A stretch of 64,000 bases of DNA. Origin: Bradyrhizobium algeriense. Its GTDB lineage: Bacteria; Pseudomonadota; Alphaproteobacteria; Rhizobiales; Xanthobacteraceae. Under the pieces are notes generated by a model. It was given only the letters and a program-made list of their open reading frames with translations, had not been told where the DNA came from and made no database searches. The stretch spans positions 144,001-208,000 of the forward strand of contig NZ_PYCN01000001.1 in assembly GCF_003062295.1 (NCBI RefSeq), written 5' to 3'. Made by a program: the position numbers and the translations under genes. Below, one piece after another: positions 34,979 through 44,480 of this stretch (position 1 is its first letter; the number at the start of each line of letters is the position of its first letter).

Positions 34979-36661
34979 ATGGAGCGGATCTGGCTCAAGC
35001 AATATCCGGCCGGCGTGCCAGCCGATATCGACGTCACCCAGTACTCGTCGCTGGTCGAGCTGTTGGAAGAAAGCTTTGCGAAGTTCGCCGACCGCAAGGC
35101 GTTCATCTGCATGGACAAGTCGATCAGCTACCGCGACCTCGACGATATGTCGGCCGCGCTCGGCGCCTATCTGCAGGGCAAGGGCCTGCAAAAGGGCGCC
35201 CGTGTCGCGCTGATGATGCCGAACGTGCTGCAATATCCGGTCTCGACCGCCGCCGTGCTGCGCGCCGGCTATGCTGTCGTGAACGTCAATCCGCTCTACA
35301 CCCCGCGCGAGCTCGAGCATCAGCTCAAGGATTCCGGCGCCGAGGCGATCATCGTTCTGGAGAATTTCGCCACCACCGTGCAGCAGGTGATCGCGAGGAC
35401 CGCGGTCAAGCACGTGATCGTCGGCAGCATGGGCGACCTGCTCGGCTTCAAGGGCGTCATCGTCAATCTGGTGGTCCGCAAGGTGAAGAAGATGGTGCCG
35501 GCCTGGTCGATCCCGGGCGCGGTCTCGTTCAACGATGCGCTCGCCGCCGGCCGCGGCAAGAAGCTCGACAAGCCGAAGCTCTCGCTCGATGACGTCGCCT
35601 TCCTGCAATACACCGGCGGCACCACCGGCGTCTCCAAGGGCGCGACGCTGCTGCACAGGAACATTCTCGCCAACGTGCTGCAGAACGACGCCTGGCTGCA
35701 GCCGGCGCTGAAGAAGCCGCCCATTGTCGACCAGATGATCATCGTCTGCGCGCTGCCGCTCTATCACATCTTCGCGCTGACCGCATGTTACCTGCTGGGA
35801 GTGCGCGCTGGTGGCACCAATCTGTTGATTCCCAACCCGCGCGACATGGCCGGCTTCGTCAAGGAGTTGACGAAATACCAGGTCAGCTTTTTCCCAGCCG
35901 TCAACACCCTCTACAACGGCCTGCTCCACACGCCAGGGTTCGACAAGCTCGACTTCTCCAAGCTGAAGGTCTCCAACGGCGGTGGCATGGCGGTGCAAAG
36001 ACCGGTCGCCGAGAAGTGGTTGAAGATAACGGGCTGCCCGCTGGCGGAAGGCTACGGCCTGTCGGAAACCTCGCCGACGCTGACCTGCAACCCGGCCGAT
36101 ACCGACCAGTTCTCCGGCTCGATCGGCATTCCCGTGCCGTCGACCTACATCTCGATCCGCGACGACGACGGCAACGAAGTGCCGCTTGGCCAGCCCGGCG
36201 AAATCTGCGCCAAGGGCCCGCAGGTGATGGCCGGCTACTGGAACCGGCCGGAAGAGACCGCCAACGTGATGACCGCGGACGGCTTCTTCCGCACCGGCGA
36301 CATCGGCGTGATGGATGAGCGCGGCTTCGCCAAGATCGTCGACCGCAAGAAGGATATGATCCTGGTCTCGGGCTTCAACGTCTATCCCAACGAGATCGAG
36401 GAAGTGATCGCAAGCCATGCCGGCGTGCTGGAATGCGCTGTCATCGGCGTAGCCGACGCCAAATCGGGCGAGGCGGTGAAAGCCTTCATCGTCAAGAAGG
36501 ACCCGAACCTCACCGCCGAGGAAGTCATCAAGTATTGCGGCACGCAGCTCACCGCCTACAAGGTCCCCAAGCAGATCGAGTTCAGGACCGACCTGCCCAA
36601 GACCAATGTCGGCAAGATCCTGCGCCGCGAACTGCGCGACGAGAAGAAGGCCGCGGCCTAA
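34979..36661 (+). CDS. fadD: Long-chain fatty acid-CoA ligase, FadD type
   Basis: 560 residues from ATG 34979 with GGAGGGG upstream. The adenylation motif YTGGTTGVSKGATLLHR begins at about 211. GYGLSETSP and DRKKDMILVSGFNVYPNE (the FadD-type fatty-acyl signature) follow, and the catalytic Lys is near the end (TNVGKILRRELR). The ending and length match FadD, which activates long-chain fatty acids for beta-oxidation or lipid synthesis. The next gene (DUF924) starts 21 bases downstream on the same strand. Confidence 0.94.
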   Translation: MERIWLKQYPAGVPADIDVTQYSSLVELLEESFAKFADRKAFICMDKSISYRDLDDMSAALGAYLQGKGLQKGARVALMMPNVLQYPVSTAAVLRAGYAVVNVNPLYTPRELEHQLKDSGAEAIIVLENFATTVQQVIARTAVKHVIVGSMGDLLGFKGVIVNLVVRKVKKMVPAWSIPGAVSFNDALAAGRGKKLDKPKLSLDDVAFLQYTGGTTGVSKGATLLHRNILANVLQNDAWLQPALKKPPIVDQMIIVCALPLYHIFALTACYLLGVRAGGTNLLIPNPRDMAGFVKELTKYQVSFFPAVNTLYNGLLHTPGFDKLDFSKLKVSNGGGMAVQRPVAEKWLKITGCPLAEGYGLSETSPTLTCNPADTDQFSGSIGIPVPSTYISIRDDDGNEVPLGQPGEICAKGPQVMAGYWNRPEETANVMTADGFFRTGDIGVMDERGFAKIVDRKKDMILVSGFNVYPNEIEEVIASHAGVLECAVIGVADAKSGEAVKAFIVKKDPNLTAEEVIKYCGTQLTAYKVPKQIEFRTDLPKTNVGKILRRELRDEKKAAA

Positions 36662-36682
36662 AAGCGTACGGACTTCCTGTCG

Positions 36683-37234
36683 ATGGCTGAAGCTCCCGTC
36701 ACGCCGGCCGCCATTTTGGCTTTCTGGCGTGATGCCGGCCCCAAGCGCTGGTACACGCCCGATGAAGCGTTCGACGCCGAGCTGCGCCGGCGCTTTCATG
36801 GCTTGTGGCAGAGCGCGGCAGCCGGCGAACTATCCTCATGGGAAACGAGCGATGACGGCGCGCTGGCGCTCGTCATCGTGCTCGACCAGTTTCCCCGCAA
36901 CATGTTCCGCGGCGACATCAGGACCTATGCCAGCGACGCGCTGGCGCGGGAGGTGGCGCACCGTGCCGTCGATCGCGGCGTCGACGCGCGGATTGATCCC
37001 GCCTTGCGCGAATTCCTCTATCTGCCGTTGATGCATTCGGAGCATCTGGCCGACCAGTTGCGCTGCATCGAATTGTCACGCGCGGCCGGCCATACGGAAA
37101 GCCTGAAATGGGCCGAGCACCACGCCGAGATCATCCGGCGGTTCGGGCGCTTTCCTCACCGCAACCACCTGTTGGGCCGCGCGACCACGCCGGACGAGCA
37201 GGCCTTCCTGGATCAAGGCGGCTTTTCGCCGTGA
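36683..37234 (+). CDS. DUF924 family protein
   Basis: 183 residues. It has the DUF924 signature: ILAFWRDAGPKRWYTPDEAFD, LVIVLDQFPRNMFRGD, FLYLPLMHSEHLADQ and HRNHLLGRATTPDEQAFL. It is an all-alpha, TPR-like protein of unknown function, widespread in Proteobacteria. It lies 21 bases downstream of fadD and is probably co-transcribed, but this neighbourhood does not settle its role. Confidence 0.92.
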   Translation: MAEAPVTPAAILAFWRDAGPKRWYTPDEAFDAELRRRFHGLWQSAAAGELSSWETSDDGALALVIVLDQFPRNMFRGDIRTYASDALAREVAHRAVDRGVDARIDPALREFLYLPLMHSEHLADQLRCIELSRAAGHTESLKWAEHHAEIIRRFGRFPHRNHLLGRATTPDEQAFLDQGGFSP

Positions 37235-37343
37235 TGACGGAAGCGTGAACGGCCTCAACCGTTGCCGTTTCGCCTGCTCTGAATATTGTACCAGCCGCCT
37301 GCCCGGTCTAAGAAACTATCCGCTCATTGAGGGAGAATTGACG

Positions 37344-37829
37344 ATGACGATCCAAGTTGGCGACAAGCTGCCGGAAGCCAAGTTTCGCGTGATGACGGCG
37401 GAAGGTCCGCAGGTCAAAACCACCGACGATATTTTCAAGGGCAAGAAGGTGGCGCTGTTCGCGGTGCCCGGCGCCTATACCGGCACCTGCCACAAGATGC
37501 ACCTGCCGAGCATCTTCCTCAACGCCTATGCCATCAAGGACAAGGGCGTGAGCACCATCGCCATCGTCTCCGTCAACGACGCCTTCGTCATGAACGCCTG
37601 GAAGCGCGACACCGACCAGCGCGACGAGGCGGTGTTCCTCGCCGACGGCAATGCCGACTTCACCAAGGCGATCGGCATGGAGCTCGACGCCTCCGGCAAC
37701 GGCCTTGGCATCCGCTCCAAGCGTTATTCGATGCTGGTGGACGACGGCGTGGTGAAGAAGCTCAACCTCGAGCCGGCGCCCGGCAAGGTCGAGGTTTCCG
37801 GCGGCGATACGCTGCTGGGGCAGCTCTGA
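37344..37829 (+). CDS. Prx5-type peroxiredoxin
   Basis: 161 residues from ATG 37344 (GGGAG upstream); an earlier in-frame start at 37245 adds residues not like the family. The peroxidatic Cys is C49 in PGAYTGTCHKMHLPS, in the PxxxTxxC motif. No second cysteine with resolving spacing is visible, so it is probably a 1-Cys or glutathione/glutaredoxin-dependent Prx5 that reduces H2O2 and organic peroxides in the cytoplasm. A large palindromic repeat follows. Confidence 0.93.
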   Translation: MTIQVGDKLPEAKFRVMTAEGPQVKTTDDIFKGKKVALFAVPGAYTGTCHKMHLPSIFLNAYAIKDKGVSTIAIVSVNDAFVMNAWKRDTDQRDEAVFLADGNADFTKAIGMELDASGNGLGIRSKRYSMLVDDGVVKKLNLEPAPGKVEVSGGDTLLGQL

Positions 37830-37853
37830 GCTAAAGCGAACGACGCTTTCTTC

Positions 37854-38020
37854 CTTCTCCCCTTGTGGGAGAAGGTGGCGGACGCAGTCCGCCGGATGAG
37901 GGGTTCTATCCGCGGACGCAGACGTTCAGACGAGAACACATATCCGCGGAGAGAACCCCTCATCCGTCTCAATCGCGCCTTGCGCGATTGATCCACCCTC
38001 TCCCACAAGGGGAGAGGGGA
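37854..38020. repeat. Large palindromic element with TTCTCCC..GGGAGAGG ends
   Basis: The outer arms CTTCTCCCCTTGTGGGAGAAGG and CCCTCTCCCACAAGGGGAGAGG are near-inverted copies. Inside, GGATGAGGGGTTCT pairs with AGAACCCCTCATCC, and TATCCGCGGA is repeated. The same element in shortened form lies at 49864-49998. Confidence 0.8.
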
Positions 38021-38024
38021 AGAG

Positions 38025-38498
38025 CTACTTCCCCACCCTCTCCTGTAACCTCGCCATCGCGATGCCGTCGCGCGCGAGTTGATCGGCGCGCTCGTTTTCG
38101 GCGTGGCCGGCGTGGCCCTTGATCCAGTGCCAGCGCACCTGGTGCGGTTTCAGCGCGGCATCGAGCCGCTGCCATAGCTCGACATTCTTGACCGGCTTCT
38201 TGTCGGCGGTGCGCCAGCCGTTCTTCTTCCAGCCGTGGATCCAGCCGGTGATGCCCAGGCGGACGTACTGGCTGTCGGTGGTGAGGTCGACCACGCATGG
38301 CCTCTTCAGCGCTTCCAGCGCCGAGATCGCCGCCATCAGCTCCATGCGGTTGTTGGTGGTGTGGGCCTCGCCGCCCTTCAGTTCTTTCTCTTTGTCGCCG
38401 AATCTCAGGATGGCGCCCCAGCCGCCGGGACCGGGATTGCCCGAGCAGGCGCCGTCGGTGAAGACCGTCACGTGAGGCAGTTCGCTCAAGCGACGCAT
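38025..38498 (-). CDS. rnhA: Ribonuclease HI
   Basis: 157 residues. It cuts the RNA strand of RNA-DNA hybrids. The four catalytic acidic residues are D15 ([11 protein letters not shown]), E53 (NNRMELMAA), D75 (TTDSQYV) and D139 (ERADQLA), and H129 is in the KGHAGH motif. Length and order match bacterial RNase HI. Its start lies inside the end of thrB (13-base overlap), and the two plus ispH form a tight operon-like group. Confidence 0.97.
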   Translation of the reverse strand: MRRLSELPHVTVFTDGACSGNPGPGGWGAILRFGDKEKELKGGEAHTTNNRMELMAAISALEALKRPCVVDLTTDSQYVRLGITGWIHGWKKNGWRTADKKPVKNVELWQRLDAALKPHQVRWHWIKGHAGHAENERADQLARDGIAMARLQERVGK

Positions 38499-39466
38499 CC
38501 TGGCTGGGTCAGGCCGTAATCGCGCACGCTCGCGACGTTCTGATGGAAGCGCAGCTTGCGGACATATTCGAGCGGGTCTTTTGGCTTCACCAGCGCGCCC
38601 GGCGGCACGTTGAGGAAATCGACCAGCCGCGTCAGCAGGAAACGCAGCGCCGCGCCGCGCGCCAGCAGCGGCAGCGCCTCCTGTTCGGCCTCAGACAATT
38701 GGCGCTCGCGCCCATAGGCGTTCAGCAGCGCGCGGGCCTTGGTGACGTTGAAGGAATGATCCGCTTCGAAGCACCACGCGTTCAGGCAGATCGCGATGTC
38801 GTAGGCCAGCATGTCGTTGCAGGAGAACGGGAAGTCGATCAGCCCCGACAATTTATCGCCGAGGAAGAACACGTTGTCGGGAAACAGATCGGCATGGATG
38901 ACGCCTGGCGGCAGATCTTTCGGCCAGCACGCTTCGAGATGATCGAGCTCGCGCGCGATGAAATCCTGCAAGCCGGGTGCGACGCTATCCGCACGCGGCG
39001 CGGCGAGATCGAACAGCGGCCGCCAGCCCTCGACCGACAGCGGGTTCTTGCGGAACATCGGAAAGTCGCGCCCCGCCAGATGCATTTTCGCGAGCGCCTC
39101 GCCCACGCCGGTGCAATGCGCGGCGTTGGGCCGCCGCGGCCACACGCCTTCGAGGAAGTTGATGATCGCCGCGGGACGGTCCGCAAGCTCGCTGTAGACG
39201 TCGCCCTTGCGATTGCGGGCGGGCTGCGGGCAACGCACACCGCGCTCGGCCAGATGCGCCATCAGCGACAGGAAATACGGCAAATCGTCCACCGCCACGC
39301 GCTTTTCATAGAGCGTGAGGATGAACGCGCCCTTGCTGGTATGCAGCAGGAAGTTGGAATTCTCGACGCCCTCGGCGATGCCCTTGTAGGAGAGCAACTC
39401 GCCGATGTCGTAGCCTTTCAGGAACTCCGCGAGGTCTTCGGCGGCGACGTCGGTGTAAACCGCCAT
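38486..39466 (-). CDS. thrB: Homoserine kinase, ThrB of the aminoglycoside phosphotransferase-like type
   Basis: 326 residues. It phosphorylates homoserine to O-phosphohomoserine for threonine synthesis. The sequence has the kinase fold pattern: [28 protein letters not shown] (ATP lobe), [13 protein letters not shown] (catalytic loop) and [17 protein letters not shown] (metal-binding). This alphaproteobacterial enzyme is unrelated to the GHMP-type ThrB of E. coli. It overlaps rnhA by 13 bases and follows ispH after 5 bases, so it is probably translated from one transcript with them. Confidence 0.95.
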   Translation of the reverse strand: MAVYTDVAAEDLAEFLKGYDIGELLSYKGIAEGVENSNFLLHTSKGAFILTLYEKRVAVDDLPYFLSLMAHLAERGVRCPQPARNRKGDVYSELADRPAAIINFLEGVWPRRPNAAHCTGVGEALAKMHLAGRDFPMFRKNPLSVEGWRPLFDLAAPRADSVAPGLQDFIARELDHLEACWPKDLPPGVIHADLFPDNVFFLGDKLSGLIDFPFSCNDMLAYDIAICLNAWCFEADHSFNVTKARALLNAYGRERQLSEAEQEALPLLARGAALRFLLTRLVDFLNVPPGALVKPKDPLEYVRKLRFHQNVASVRDYGLTQPGCVA

Positions 39467-39471
39467 CGCGA

Positions 39472-40455
39472 CTACTCGGCGGCAGCTTCGGGCCGCAGCG
39501 AACGCGGCAGCGGGAAGAACTCGTTCTCCTCCGCGGCCGACACCGTCTCCACATGCAATTCGAACCGCTCGGCGAAGGCGCCCATGATCTCCTCGACGAT
39601 CACTTCCGGCGCGGATGCGCCCGCCGTGATGCCAAGGCTCTTGATGCCCTCGAACCGCGACCAGTCGAGATCCGAGGCACGCTGTGCCAGGATCGCGATC
39701 TTGCAGCCCTCGCGCTCGGCGACCTCGCGCAGCCGCTGCGAGTTCGACGAGTTCGGCGCGCCGACCACGATCAGCGCATCGACCACCGGCGCCACCTTCT
39801 TGACCGCGAGCTGGCGGTTGGTGGTTGCGTAGCAGATGTCTTCCTTGTGCGGCCCGTTGATGTTCGGGAAGCGCTCCTTGAGCAGCGCCACGATCTCGGC
39901 GGTGTCGTCGATCGACAGCGTCGTCTGGGTCACGAAGGCGAGGTTGTTGGGATCCTTCGGCGTGAACGTCTTGGCGTCTTCCGCGGTCTCGATCAGCGTC
40001 ACCGCGCCAGCCGGCAACTGGCCGAGCGTGCCGACCACCTCGGGGTGGTGGGAATGCCCGATAAGCAGGATTTCACGGCCGCGCTTGAAATGGATCGCGG
40101 CCTCGCGGTGCACCTTCGTGACCAGCGGGCAGGTCGCGTCCAGCGAGAAGAAATTGCGGGCCCGGGCATCCGCCGGAACCGATTTGGGAACCCCGTGGGC
40201 CGAAAACACCACCGGCGCGTTGGTATTATCGGGGATCTCGGCGAGTTCCTCGACGAAGATCGCGCCCTTGGTCTTCAGGCTGTCGACCACATAGCGGTTA
40301 TGGACGATCTCGTGGCGGACATAGACCGGGGCGCCATAGATGGCGAGCGCCCGTTCGACGGTATCGATGGCCCGCACCACCCCGGCGCAGAAGCCTCGGG
40401 GGGAACAAAGCACGATTCTGAGGTCTGGTTTCGCTGACGTTGACACAGAAGGCAT
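39472..40455 (-). CDS. ispH: 4-hydroxy-3-methylbut-2-enyl diphosphate reductase
   Basis: 327 residues from ATG 40455; TTG 40548 is a longer alternative. IspH uses a [4Fe-4S] cluster to make IPP and DMAPP, the last step of the MEP isoprenoid pathway. The three cluster cysteines are in [24 protein letters not shown] and [12 protein letters not shown]. The acidic catalytic residue lies in VTQTTLSID, and SNS is in [14 protein letters not shown]. It is the first gene of ispH-thrB-rnhA and is divergent from the TrcR-like gene. Confidence 0.97.
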   Translation of the reverse strand: MPSVSTSAKPDLRIVLCSPRGFCAGVVRAIDTVERALAIYGAPVYVRHEIVHNRYVVDSLKTKGAIFVEELAEIPDNTNAPVVFSAHGVPKSVPADARARNFFSLDATCPLVTKVHREAAIHFKRGREILLIGHSHHPEVVGTLGQLPAGAVTLIETAEDAKTFTPKDPNNLAFVTQTTLSIDDTAEIVALLKERFPNINGPHKEDICYATTNRQLAVKKVAPVVDALIVVGAPNSSNSQRLREVAEREGCKIAILAQRASDLDWSRFEGIKSLGITAGASAPEVIVEEIMGAFAERFELHVETVSAAEENEFFPLPRSLRPEAAAE

Positions 40456-40674
40456 CGGGGCTATCTCGGAGACCGAATCACCCCTAGCCGGCGGGCTGGG
40501 AACGGCCAATTCGCATAAGGACTTGGGACTGCTTTCGGGCTCTGTCAAGGCACTTTAGCAGACCATTGCGCCAATACCCCGGGAAGGCGTATATAGCGCC
40601 CTAATTCCCGTCATCACCGATGACCATAGGCTTCGCCTCCAAAAGAGGTGGGCGAGGCACAAAGGAGATTTGCC

Positions 40675-41373
40675 ATGAGCAATGCACCGCTGATGCCAAA
40701 AGCGACTGCCGTGTGGCTGGTTGACAATACCGCGCTGACCTTCGACCAGGTGGCCGATTTCACCAAAATGCACCCCCTTGAGGTCCGCGCCATTGCGGAC
40801 GGCGACGCCGCTCAGGGCATCAAGGGCATGGACCCGATCTCGACCGGCCAATTGAGCCGCGACGAGATCGAAAAGGGTGAAAAAGACCCGAATTACCGCC
40901 TCAGGCTCGGCGAGAGCAAGGTTGTGCTGCCGCCGGCCGCCAAGAAGAAGGGCCCGCGCTACACCCCGGTATCCCGCCGCCACGAGCGGCCGAGCGCGAT
41001 CCTGTGGCTGGTCCGCAACCATCCCGAATTGAAGGACGCGCAGATCATGCGCCTGGTCGGCACCACCAAGACCACCATCGCGAGCGTCCGCGACCGCACC
41101 CATTGGAATGCCTCGACGCTGACACCGATGGACCCGGTGACGCTCGGCCTGTGCTCGCAGATCGAGCTCGATTTCGAGGTGCAGCGCGCCGCCAAGGAAA
41201 AACCGGTGCCCGCGGCCTACGGCGGCGCCACGCTGCTCCCGGCCTCCGAGACCACCAAGAAGGAGCCGGAATTCGAGCCGAGCGAGAAGACGGAAGACGA
41301 CCTCAACGTCGACGCCGTGTTCGCCAAGCTGAAGACGATCGGCGGCAAGAAGCAGGACGACGAAGAGGAATAA
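40675..41373 (+). CDS. DUF1013 family, TrcR-type cell cycle transcriptional regulator
   Basis: 232 residues from ATG 40675 with AAAGGAG upstream. The start (MSNAPLMPKATAVWLVDNTA) and the core (RRHERPSAILWLVRNHPELK, GTTKTTIASVRDRTHWN) are the DUF1013 signature. Members called TrcR are conserved in Alphaproteobacteria, are tied to the cell cycle, and contain a helix-turn-helix of sigma-like type. The tail is acidic (EEE). A strong terminator follows the stop. Confidence 0.92.
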   Translation: MSNAPLMPKATAVWLVDNTALTFDQVADFTKMHPLEVRAIADGDAAQGIKGMDPISTGQLSRDEIEKGEKDPNYRLRLGESKVVLPPAAKKKGPRYTPVSRRHERPSAILWLVRNHPELKDAQIMRLVGTTKTTIASVRDRTHWNASTLTPMDPVTLGLCSQIELDFEVQRAAKEKPVPAAYGGATLLPASETTKKEPEFEPSEKTEDDLNVDAVFAKLKTIGGKKQDDEEE

Positions 41374-41397
41374 GGTTATCGGCTACGGCTGATGCCG

Positions 41398-41428
41398 AAC
41401 GCGGCGGGGCGACCTGCCGCGTTTTTTT
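41398..41428 (+). terminator. Rho-independent terminator of the TrcR-like gene
   Basis: AACGCGGC (41398-41405) pairs with GCCGCGTT (41416-41423), extended by GG/CC inside, and is followed by a run of T residues. It lies 25 bases after the stop. Confidence 0.88.
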
Positions 41429-41458
41429 GTTTTGAGAGCATGGCAGTACAACCATCAC

Positions 41459-41575
41459 CGTCATGCCCCGCGAAGGCGGGGCATCCAGTACGCCGCGGCT
41501 TCTCGATACAAAACTGATTTCTCTGGAATACTGGATCCGCCTTCGCTCGTTGAGCTACGGTGGACAAAGTCACCC
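41459..41575. repeat. Dispersed intergenic element with CATGCCCCGCGAAGGCGGGG
   Basis: The stretch has the hairpin ATGCCCCGC/GCGGGGCAT and a second inverted pair ATCCAGTA/TACTGGAT. The form is familiar from Bradyrhizobium intergenic DNA. It fills the space before the DUF6494 gene stop. Confidence 0.6.
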
Positions 41576-41584
41576 GCTCGGGTG

Positions 41585-41791
41585 CTATCCCAGTTCGATC
41601 TCGTCGCTAATCTCATGCGACAGGCTGACGCCGCCGATCGTCAGCACCATCTTCGCCGGCAGCTTCTCATTGCCCTTGAGCTTGCCGGCTTCGATGGCGT
41701 CGCGCACTGCTTTTTCGATTTCGCGCTGCGAGGTGATGCCGACCTTCTTGAGGAATCCGCGCAGGCTGGCATTGAAGACGTCTTCGTTCAT
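41585..41791 (-). CDS. DUF6494 family small protein
   Basis: 68 residues from ATG 41791. The sequence MNEDVFNASLRGFLKKVGIT, then SQREIEKAVRDAIEAGKLKG and a short beta ending, matches my memory of the DUF6494 family, a small cytoplasmic protein of unknown function widespread in Alphaproteobacteria. It follows a small lipoprotein gene by 13 bases on the same strand. Confidence 0.82.
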   Translation of the reverse strand: MNEDVFNASLRGFLKKVGITSQREIEKAVRDAIEAGKLKGNEKLPAKMVLTIGGVSLSHEISDEIELG

Positions 41792-41804
41792 GATGGCCTC
41801 CTGG

Positions 41805-42074
41805 TTAGGGCCTGGTCGGATTGTTCAGCATCTGCTCGGCGAGATTGCGTTGGGCACGGTCGGTGCGGGCGCTGGCATTGCCGCGCTGCACGTCACGGTT
41901 CTTGCGGCAGATGACATAATCGTTTGAACCTGCGGCGACATTGTTGGCGCGGCAGAATGCGTCGTCGTCGGCGCTGGTGTCAACCATGGTCGGCTGGCCG
42001 CGTTCGAGGCAACCGGTGAGCAATGAGGCTGCCAGCAGGAGCGCGATGAAGTGCTTTGCGGGTCCAAATTTCAT
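41805..42074 (-). CDS. Small lipoprotein
   Basis: 89 residues from ATG 42074 with GGAAGG upstream. The signal peptide ends in a lipobox LLTGC at about residue 22, so the protein is probably lipid-anchored. The mature part has two further cysteines (AFCRANN, VICRKNRD) and a polar tail. I do not recognise the family. It shares a strand and a 13-base spacer with the DUF6494 gene. Confidence 0.8.
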   Translation of the reverse strand: MKFGPAKHFIALLLAASLLTGCLERGQPTMVDTSADDDAFCRANNVAAGSNDYVICRKNRDVQRGNASARTDRAQRNLAEQMLNNPTRP

Positions 42075-42098
42075 TGCAGGCCTTCCGTTTTTTCATCT

Positions 42099-42207
42099 CG
42101 TCATTGCCGGGCACCTGTCCCCGACCCAATCGGGGATGACCCTGCAATTCATCGAAAAGATGGCAGCCTGCTTTGAAGCCGATGGATGCCCGGGTCAAGC
42201 CCGCGGC
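42099..42207. repeat. Dispersed intergenic element
   Basis: It begins TCATTGCCGGGCACCTGTCC and ends with GATGCCCGGGTCAAGCCCGCG. It contains the hairpin CCCCGA/TCGGGG (42119-42135). It resembles a common Bradyrhizobium intergenic sequence. No exact second copy was found in the window. Confidence 0.45.
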
Positions 42208-42277
42208 TGTCCTGTTTTAATGTTTGCAGACGAGGCCCAAGACGTCGATTCTTCTGTGTTCCACTTTTTGTTGCCCG

Positions 42278-42985
42278 CTAATCGATGAACGTCACGGTAT
42301 CGGCAACGCTCGCCCGCGAGGTGCGGTAACTATTCACCTTGTGGGAATGGTCGGCGTAGCCGAACGAAATACCGCAAACCACCTTGCGATCGTCGGCCAG
42401 CTTGAAGTGCCGCCGGATCAGCCCGGAATGCCGCGCCAGTGCGGCCTGCGGAATAGTGCCGAGGCCGAGCGCCTGCGCCGCCAGCATGAAGTTGGAGACA
42501 TAGGCGCCGCAATCGACCGCGCCGTAGACACCGAGGGGCTCGTCGGTGTGGATAATCGCGACGTGCGGCGCGCCGAAGAAATTGTAGTTCTCCAGTGCCT
42601 GCTTCACATACGCCATCTTGTCGCCGCGCGCGATGCCAAGCGTGTTGTAGAGCTGAAAACCGCTCTCGCGGCGGCGCTCCAGATAGACGCCGAGATATTC
42701 GCGCGGCGGCGTGAAATCATGATCGTCCTTGGCGCCGGAGGCGGCCTCGGCATAGATCGCCTTGCGAAACTTCTCCTTGGCCTCGCCGCTCGCAATCAGC
42801 ACCTGCCAGGGCTGGCTGTTGCACCATGACGCCGTACGTTGCGACACGTTCAATACGTGCTCAATGGTCTCGCGCGGCACCTCCTGCGGCAGGAAGGCGC
42901 GAACGGAATAGCGTTCGTTCAAGAGCTCCTCGAGCACGCCGATGCGATCTTCCGTCTCGTAACGCGCCTTTGCCGCAGCGTCCAT
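42278..42985 (-). CDS. Nitroreductase family flavoprotein
   Basis: 235 residues from ATG 42985 with AGAGGAAG upstream; the open frame beyond is repeat DNA. The FMN-binding N-terminus (LLNERYSVRAFLPQEVPRET) and QRTASWCNSQPWQVLIASGE are typical, as is GAVDCGAYVSNFMLAAQALGLGT. The family reduces nitro groups, quinones or enones with NAD(P)H. It is the downstream end of the catabolic island and may reduce an intermediate of that route, though nothing shows which. Confidence 0.9.
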   Translation of the reverse strand: MDAAAKARYETEDRIGVLEELLNERYSVRAFLPQEVPRETIEHVLNVSQRTASWCNSQPWQVLIASGEAKEKFRKAIYAEAASGAKDDHDFTPPREYLGVYLERRRESGFQLYNTLGIARGDKMAYVKQALENYNFFGAPHVAIIHTDEPLGVYGAVDCGAYVSNFMLAAQALGLGTIPQAALARHSGLIRRHFKLADDRKVVCGISFGYADHSHKVNSYRTSRASVADTVTFID

Positions 42986-43001
42986 GGAACTTCCTCTTTC
43001 A

Positions 43002-43092
43002 GTCATTCCGGGGCGCGCGCAGCGCGAACCCGGAATCTCGATCCAAAACTTCTGGATTCCGGGTTCGCCGCTTCGCGGCGCCCCGGAATGAC
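43002..43092. repeat. GTCATTCCGGGG palindromic element, copy 1
   Basis: GTCATTCCGGGGCGC at the left and GCGCCCCGGAATGAC at the right are inverted copies. Inside, GAACCCGGAAT and ATTCCGGGTTC also pair. Related copies lie at 44362-44475, 47005-47084 and 60123-60257, each between genes. Confidence 0.88.
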
Positions 43093-43094
43093 GG

Positions 43095-44342
43095 TTAACC
43101 TCTTCCCTTGGTCGGGATCTTGTTGAACGGCACGTCCTTGTCGACGCGGATATCGCCGGGCAGGCCGAGCACCCGTTCGGCGATGATGTTGCGCAGGATC
43201 TCATCCGTCCCGCCGGCAATGCGCATCGAGGGCGAAGACAGCAGCATCTGCTGGAACTGCCCGCTCGCCTCTTGCTCGTCAGCGCCGGTCAGCGCGCCGG
43301 CGGCGCCCTGCAGATCCATCGCGTAGGTCGCGATATCCTGCAGCATCGAACCGGAGACCAGCTTGCCGATAGAATTTTCCGGGCCCGGACGTTCGCCCTT
43401 GGAGAGCGACGAAATCGCGCGGTAGCTGGTGTATTTCAGCCCGCTCGCCTTCACGGCCCAGCTCGCAAGCTTCGAACGCGTCGCGGGATCGTCGATCGCG
43501 AGCCCGTTATCGGTCATCAGGTTCGAGCAGAACTCGAACATTTCGGGGAAACCCGTCGCGAGCCGCGAACCAATCGACATGCGCTCGTTCATCAGCGTGG
43601 TCAGCGAGACGTTCCAGCCGTCGCCGACGGCGCCGAGACGCTGGTGATCGGGAATCACCACATCGGTGAAATAGACCTCGTTGAACTCCTGCATGCCGTT
43701 GGCCTGCTTGATCGGCCGCACCTCGACGCCCTTGCTCTTCATGTCGAGAAAAAACATCGTCAGGCCCTTGTGCTTCGGCACATTGGGATCGGTGCGCGTG
43801 ATCAGAAGACCGTAATCAGAGTAGTGCGCGCCCGAGGTCCAGATCTTCTGGCCGTTGACGACCCAATTGTCGCCCTGCTTTTCCGCCCGCGTGCGCAAGC
43901 CTGCGACGTCGGAGCCGCCGGCTGGCTCGGAGAACAGCTGGCACCAGATATGTTCGCCGGAAGCAAGCTTCGGCAGATAATGACGCTTGTGCTCCTCGCT
44001 GCCGAACGCCATCACGGTGGGGCCGCACATGCCCTCGCCGATCTGGAACGGCTGCGTCAGCTTGCCGTAGACGCCCTCTTCCTGCTGCCAGATCACCTTC
44101 TCGATCGGGGTCGCTCCGCGGCCGCCATATTCCTTCGGCCAGTGCAGGCAGGCCCAGCCGCCTTCAGCCTTCTTCTTCTGCCAGGCCTTGCCGACATCGA
44201 CGATCTCTTCCTTCTCCAGCCGGATACGGCCGAGCGAGGACTTTGACAGCTCCGCCTCGTATTGCTTCGGCGCGTTGGCGTCGATCCATTTGCGCGCGGT
44301 AGTGCGGAATTCGGCTTCCTGCGGGGTGTCATCGAAGTTCAT
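43095..44342 (-). CDS. Acyl-CoA dehydrogenase, 415 residues, duplicate A
   Basis: 415 residues from ATG 44342 (the frame upstream is repeat DNA). It has the acyl-CoA dehydrogenase fold: GEGMCGPTVMAFGSEEHKRH, FSEPAGGSDVAGLRTRAE and the C-terminal GGTDEILRNIIAERVLGLPG. It introduces a double bond into an acyl-CoA, passing electrons to ETF. The usual RxxFGxPIxxFQ stretch of the FAD site reads ERMSIGSRLATGFPEMF instead, so it may need a partner subunit. It is very similar and colinear with the next gene, a clear duplication. Confidence 0.93.
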   Translation of the reverse strand: MNFDDTPQEAEFRTTARKWIDANAPKQYEAELSKSSLGRIRLEKEEIVDVGKAWQKKKAEGGWACLHWPKEYGGRGATPIEKVIWQQEEGVYGKLTQPFQIGEGMCGPTVMAFGSEEHKRHYLPKLASGEHIWCQLFSEPAGGSDVAGLRTRAEKQGDNWVVNGQKIWTSGAHYSDYGLLITRTDPNVPKHKGLTMFFLDMKSKGVEVRPIKQANGMQEFNEVYFTDVVIPDHQRLGAVGDGWNVSLTTLMNERMSIGSRLATGFPEMFEFCSNLMTDNGLAIDDPATRSKLASWAVKASGLKYTSYRAISSLSKGERPGPENSIGKLVSGSMLQDIATYAMDLQGAAGALTGADEQEASGQFQQMLLSSPSMRIAGGTDEILRNIIAERVLGLPGDIRVDKDVPFNKIPTKGRG

Positions 44343-44361
44343 GAGCGGCTTCCTTTTTCTT

Positions 44362-44475
44362 GTCATTCCGGGGCGTGCGTGCAACGCACGAACTACGATG
44401 CGCAATTGCGCATCTGAGAATCTCGATCAATAACCTCTGGATTCCGGGTTCGCGCTTCGCGCGCCCCGGAATGAC
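44362..44475. repeat. GTCATTCCGGGG palindromic element, copy 2
   Basis: Ends are GTCATTCCGGGGCG and CGCCCCGGAATGAC. A nested palindrome GATGCGCAATTGCGCATC is inside, also present in the copy at 60123-60257. It separates the two duplicated acyl-CoA dehydrogenase genes. Confidence 0.85.
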
Positions 44476-44480
44476 GAATT

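Noticed and set aside
34853..36799. 648-residue open frame antisense to fadD
   Set aside because: Same high-GC artefact: no motifs, no ribosome binding site, and fadD on the plus strand is complete.
37854..38020. CRISPR-like or transposon end
   Set aside because: It is a single palindrome with no spacers, no direct repeats and no transposase gene nearby.
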